Assembly: GCA_964507185.1 (NCBI GenBank)
Contig: CAZDOY010000016.1
Location: 3,879 to 67,878, forward strand
Length of the DNA stretch: 64,000 nt
Reading direction: 5' to 3'
Source: CAVRTJ01 sp964507185
GTDB lineage: Bacteria; Acidobacteriota; UBA4820; DSQY01
The position numbers and the translations under genes are program-made. The notes beneath the pieces are model-generated. The model had not been told where the DNA came from. It made no database searches and saw only the letters and a program-made list of their open reading frames with translations. Position 1 is the stretch's first letter; every line of letters starts with the position of its first letter. Positions 62,559-64,000 of this stretch are shown piece after piece.

Positions 62559-63062
62559 TTAGTTACACTTCGCCTGCTTGCCTTCGGGAGTAACCACGAA
62601 GCCATCGTCAACCCAGACGATGTCGTTCTCGAAGCAGCCGGTCTTGACTGGAGTGAAAGTGTTGACACTGACCGTGCCCCAGACGGCCAATCCGACTGTT
62701 CCGTCCTTGCCGTAAGAAGCCACACCAAAATCCCTGCCCCCGGTTGCGGCGGCGTAGTAGTAAGGGTTGTTCCACGGATCGGGATTGGGGATAGCCTTGA
62801 TGTAGTCGGGGGTCAGGTCGGCATTGATTGCGGCGGTGTAGGCGGAGGCAAAGCCACCGGTATTCTGAATCGGGTAAACCTGGGCATCCGTCGCATAGGA
62901 CTGTGCTGCAGTCGCGATGGAACGGACCTCAGCCATGGCCCTCTTCTGCTTTGCACGCTGAATCGCGGAGAGAAGGTTCGGAATGGCGATCGCGGCGATA
63001 ATGCCGATGATCGCGACAACGATCAGCAGCTCGATGAGCGTAAAACCTTTCTGTTTCTTCAT
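62559..63062 (-). CDS. pilA: Type IV pilin / GspG-like pseudopilin
   Basis: The 167-residue precursor has leader MKKQKG, cleaved by prepilin peptidase before Phe, and the mature helix FTLIELLIVVAIIGI with the conserved Glu5. The C-terminal part has IPNPDPWNNPYYYAA and VASYGKDG, reminiscent of GspG-type major pseudopilins. Two cysteines near the end (TGCFENDI and KQAKC) could close a D-region-like disulfide as in type IV pilins. It could be the major pilin or a pseudopilin; the pil genes in the window favour pilin. AAGGAGG lies four to six bases before the ATG, and a perfect sigma-54 promoter lies 32-47 nt upstream. Confidence 0.88.
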   Translation of the reverse strand: MKKQKGFTLIELLIVVAIIGIIAAIAIPNLLSAIQRAKQKRAMAEVRSIATAAQSYATDAQVYPIQNTGGFASAYTAAINADLTPDYIKAIPNPDPWNNPYYYAAATGGRDFGVASYGKDGTVGLAVWGTVSVNTFTPVKTGCFENDIVWVDDGFVVTPEGKQAKCN

Positions 63063-63093
63063 GCATACCTCCTTCTATGAGAGACATCCAAAC

Positions 63094-63109
63094 TGCAACT
63101 ATTGTGCCA
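63094..63109 (-). promoter_or_regulatory. Sigma-54 (-24/-12) promoter of the pilin gene
   Basis: The minus strand reads TGGCACAATAGTTGCA, which fits the consensus TGGCACRNNNNTTGCW at every position, with GG and GC in the correct phase. The expected start is near 63083, leaving a leader of about 20 nt that contains the Shine-Dalgarno. PilR, encoded at 23388-24767, is the obvious candidate activator. Confidence 0.92.
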
Positions 63110-63213
63110 CTACTATCTTCCTGATACAAGAGGGTATCGACAGGAACATGGCCGTCTGTTGTCAGATACGCCTGACACAATTTGTCGGTTACGCTCATGA
63201 TGAAGCCCCGGCA

Positions 63214-63245
63214 AGCCGGCCGAACGGCCGATTACCATCGACCGC
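63214..63245 (+). repeat. 32-nt inverted repeat, left copy
   Basis: This starts AGCCGGCCGAACGGCCGATT. It matches the reverse complement of 63942-63973 at 30 of 32 positions. The pair flanks the small exported-protein gene. The unit contains CGGCCGAACGGCCG, itself nearly palindromic. Confidence 0.8.
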
Positions 63246-63261
63246 TGCGGAAGCGGCGGGA

Positions 63262-63317
63262 GACGGGTCTTCGAAGACCGGCATACACCCTATTCTCCTG
63301 CTCACGGCGCCGCCAGG
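63262..63317 (+). repeat. Dispersed palindromic repeat, copy 2
   Basis: This starts GACGGGTCTTCGAAGACC and ends CGGCGCCGCCAGG, like the copy at 24819-24890. The palindrome is GGTCTTCGAAGACC. Compared with copy 1, one C-G pair is replaced by T-A on both arms, so pairing is preserved. Confidence 0.75.
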
Positions 63318-63319
63318 TG

Positions 63320-63358
63320 CCCCAAAAAGTTAAAGGCCGCCCGGAGGAGGCGGCCTTT
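63320..63358 (-). terminator. Intrinsic terminator of the small exported-protein gene
   Basis: On the minus strand AAAGGCCGCC pairs with GGCGGCCTTT (10 bp, seven-base loop, 63358-63332), followed by AACTTTTTGGGG. It lies 30 nt after the stop. Confidence 0.85.
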
Positions 63359-63388
63359 CTTACGAGATGAAACAGGAGGGTTATAGGA

Positions 63389-63859
63389 CTAAGGCGTCGA
63401 CGGGGAGGCCGGTGCAGGTGCGCCGGCTTCGGTGCCGCCTATCCCCGTATAGATGTGGGTCGTCGTATTGTGATCCAGGCTTCTGGCCGGGAGGTTGAAC
63501 GATCTGAAATAATCGCGGAACCGGGCGATGACAGAGCGCGCCCTGCCCCACGTCACGATGTCGTTGGGCGCGGTCGAATAGAAGTTCAGGCCCATGAGCC
63601 TGAGGATGTGGGCGAGGTCGCTCTCCTTGAGGGTCGCGGCGGGAGACCAGGCTCCGTTGGCGGGCGTAATGTCCAGGCCGGCCAGGAAGGCGGGCGCATT
63701 GGACGTAGTCCATCCGCCGTTGGGCGCGGGACGGTTCAGGCTCGATGCGAGTAAGATCGCGAAATCGCCCTGCGAAATGGACGCTTCAGGCTTCTGCGCC
63801 ACGACGGCGAATGACACCAGAAATAAGCCAGCAATGACGGTCAAGGCTATCTTACGCAT
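63389..63859 (-). CDS. Small exported protein of unknown function
   Basis: The product has 156 residues. A clear signal peptide (MRKIALTVIAGLFLVSFAVVA) is followed by a compact domain (SQGDFAILLASSLNR, LKESDLAHILRLMGL, ARFRDYFRSFNLP) and a Pro/Ala/Ser-rich tail. The ISQGDFAILL segment is distantly reminiscent of S-layer-homology-like helices, but no family is assigned. The start at ATG 63859 has AGGAGG eight bases upstream; an ATG at 63865 is too close to it. It has its own promoter and terminator, so it is monocistronic, and the strong signals suggest good expression. It lies between two inverted 32-nt repeats. Confidence 0.78.
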   Translation of the reverse strand: MRKIALTVIAGLFLVSFAVVAQKPEASISQGDFAILLASSLNRPAPNGGWTTSNAPAFLAGLDITPANGAWSPAATLKESDLAHILRLMGLNFYSTAPNDIVTWGRARSVIARFRDYFRSFNLPARSLDHNTTTHIYTGIGGTEAGAPAPASPSTP

Positions 63860-63883
63860 CGACATATCCTCCTGTTACCTGTA

Positions 63884-63912
63884 AATATATCCCGTTTCTG
63901 GACATAGTTCAA
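63884..63912 (-). promoter_or_regulatory. Predicted sigma-70-type promoter of the small exported-protein gene
   Basis: Minus strand TTGAAC (63912-63907), a 17-nt spacer and TATATT (63889-63884). Spacing is ideal and the -10 matches five of six. The start is expected near 63877. Confidence 0.65.
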
Positions 63913-63941
63913 GTAGCGGCCTTTGCAGACACGAACTGACT

Positions 63942-63973
63942 GCGGCCGATGGCAATCGGCCGTTCGGCCGGCT
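63942..63973 (-). repeat. 32-nt inverted repeat, right copy
   Basis: The plus strand reads GCGGCCGATGGCAATCGGCC onward, the reverse complement of 63214-63245 with two mismatches. It is followed by a further GC-rich dyad (CGGCTCCCGCCGGCCG) up to the window end, so the element may continue outside. Confidence 0.8.
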
Positions 63974-64000
63974 CCCGCCGGCCGCTACAACGGCAGACAA

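Larger units (their letters stand above)
63063..63388. other. Intergenic region upstream of the pilin gene
   Basis: These 326 bases hold the sigma-54 promoter, two repeat elements and the terminator of the small exported protein, all listed separately. PilR-binding sites would be expected around 63130-63250, but no motif could be assigned by eye. No ORF or RNA gene is seen. Confidence 0.6.

Noticed and set aside
1..64000. tRNA, rRNA, insertion sequences and prophage genes
   Set aside because: No cloverleaf-like, rRNA-like, transposase or integrase sequence was recognised on either strand by reading; a tool-based scan could still reveal a divergent tRNA.

Overview
The window is a GC-rich (by eye roughly 60-65%), densely coded bacterial chromosome segment, almost certainly from a metagenome-derived draft: it carries a 100-N scaffold gap inside a gene, and most genes are stacked into operons with 4-20 nt overlaps. 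The gene set (2-oxoacid:ferredoxin oxidoreductase, NuoE/NuoF-type flavin/iron-sulfur modules, selenocysteine synthase, rubrerythrin-like diiron protein, type IV pilus genes under a sigma-54 regulator) suggests an anaerobic or microaerophilic, Gram-negative-type, piliated bacterium. The pilB-pilT-pilC-pilS-pilR order and the expanded polytopic membrane proteins are compatible with Acidobacteriota/Aminicenantes-like or deltaproteobacterial-type lineages. That placement is inference and cannot be settled from this sequence alone.

Layout. 1-3.46 kb, minus strand: purH (cut by the left edge), a small exported protein and NADP-type icd form one operon. 3.7-5.6 kb: a GspE/PilB-like protein with an N-terminal cysteine cluster and a destroyed Walker A motif, followed by an intrinsic terminator. 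5.7-9.1 kb: HAD hydrolase, selA and a lipoprotein, coupled by ATGA overlaps. 9.3-17.1 kb: an energy-metabolism operon with a MinD-like ATPase, korDABC-type 2-oxoacid:ferredoxin oxidoreductase, NuoE, NuoF, a truncated NuoG/HydA-like iron-sulfur protein, a four-cluster ferredoxin and a ferritin-like protein. 17.4-24.8 kb: pilB, pilT, pilC, pilS, pilR. 25-62.4 kb: a large surface-glycan region. It contains a polyprenyl-type GT2, AsnB, galE, an UDP-galactopyranose-mutase-like flavoprotein, GtrA, a GT2-methyltransferase fusion, a zinc-ribbon methyltransferase, a PAP2-like protein and fourteen large polytopic membrane proteins (five YfhO-like, four of a family with an IPYxDFF motif, a TMTC-like TPR protein and others). 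62.5-64 kb, minus strand: the pilin/pseudopilin gene with a textbook sigma-54 promoter, then a small exported protein with a strong sigma-70-type promoter. Dispersed palindromic repeats lie around these two genes and between pilR and the glycan region.

How the parts may work together. PilR has the GAFTGA loop of sigma-54 activators, and the only perfect -24/-12 promoter I found lies directly upstream of the pilin gene, so PilS/PilR probably control it over a distance of about 38 kb. The pilus machinery and the pilin gene bracket the GT-C-rich glycan region. This makes pilin or other surface-protein glycosylation a reasonable hypothesis for that region. In the metabolic operon, Kor would oxidise 2-oxoglutarate (made by Icd) or a related 2-oxoacid and reduce ferredoxin or, through the adjacent NuoE/F/G-like module, NAD+.
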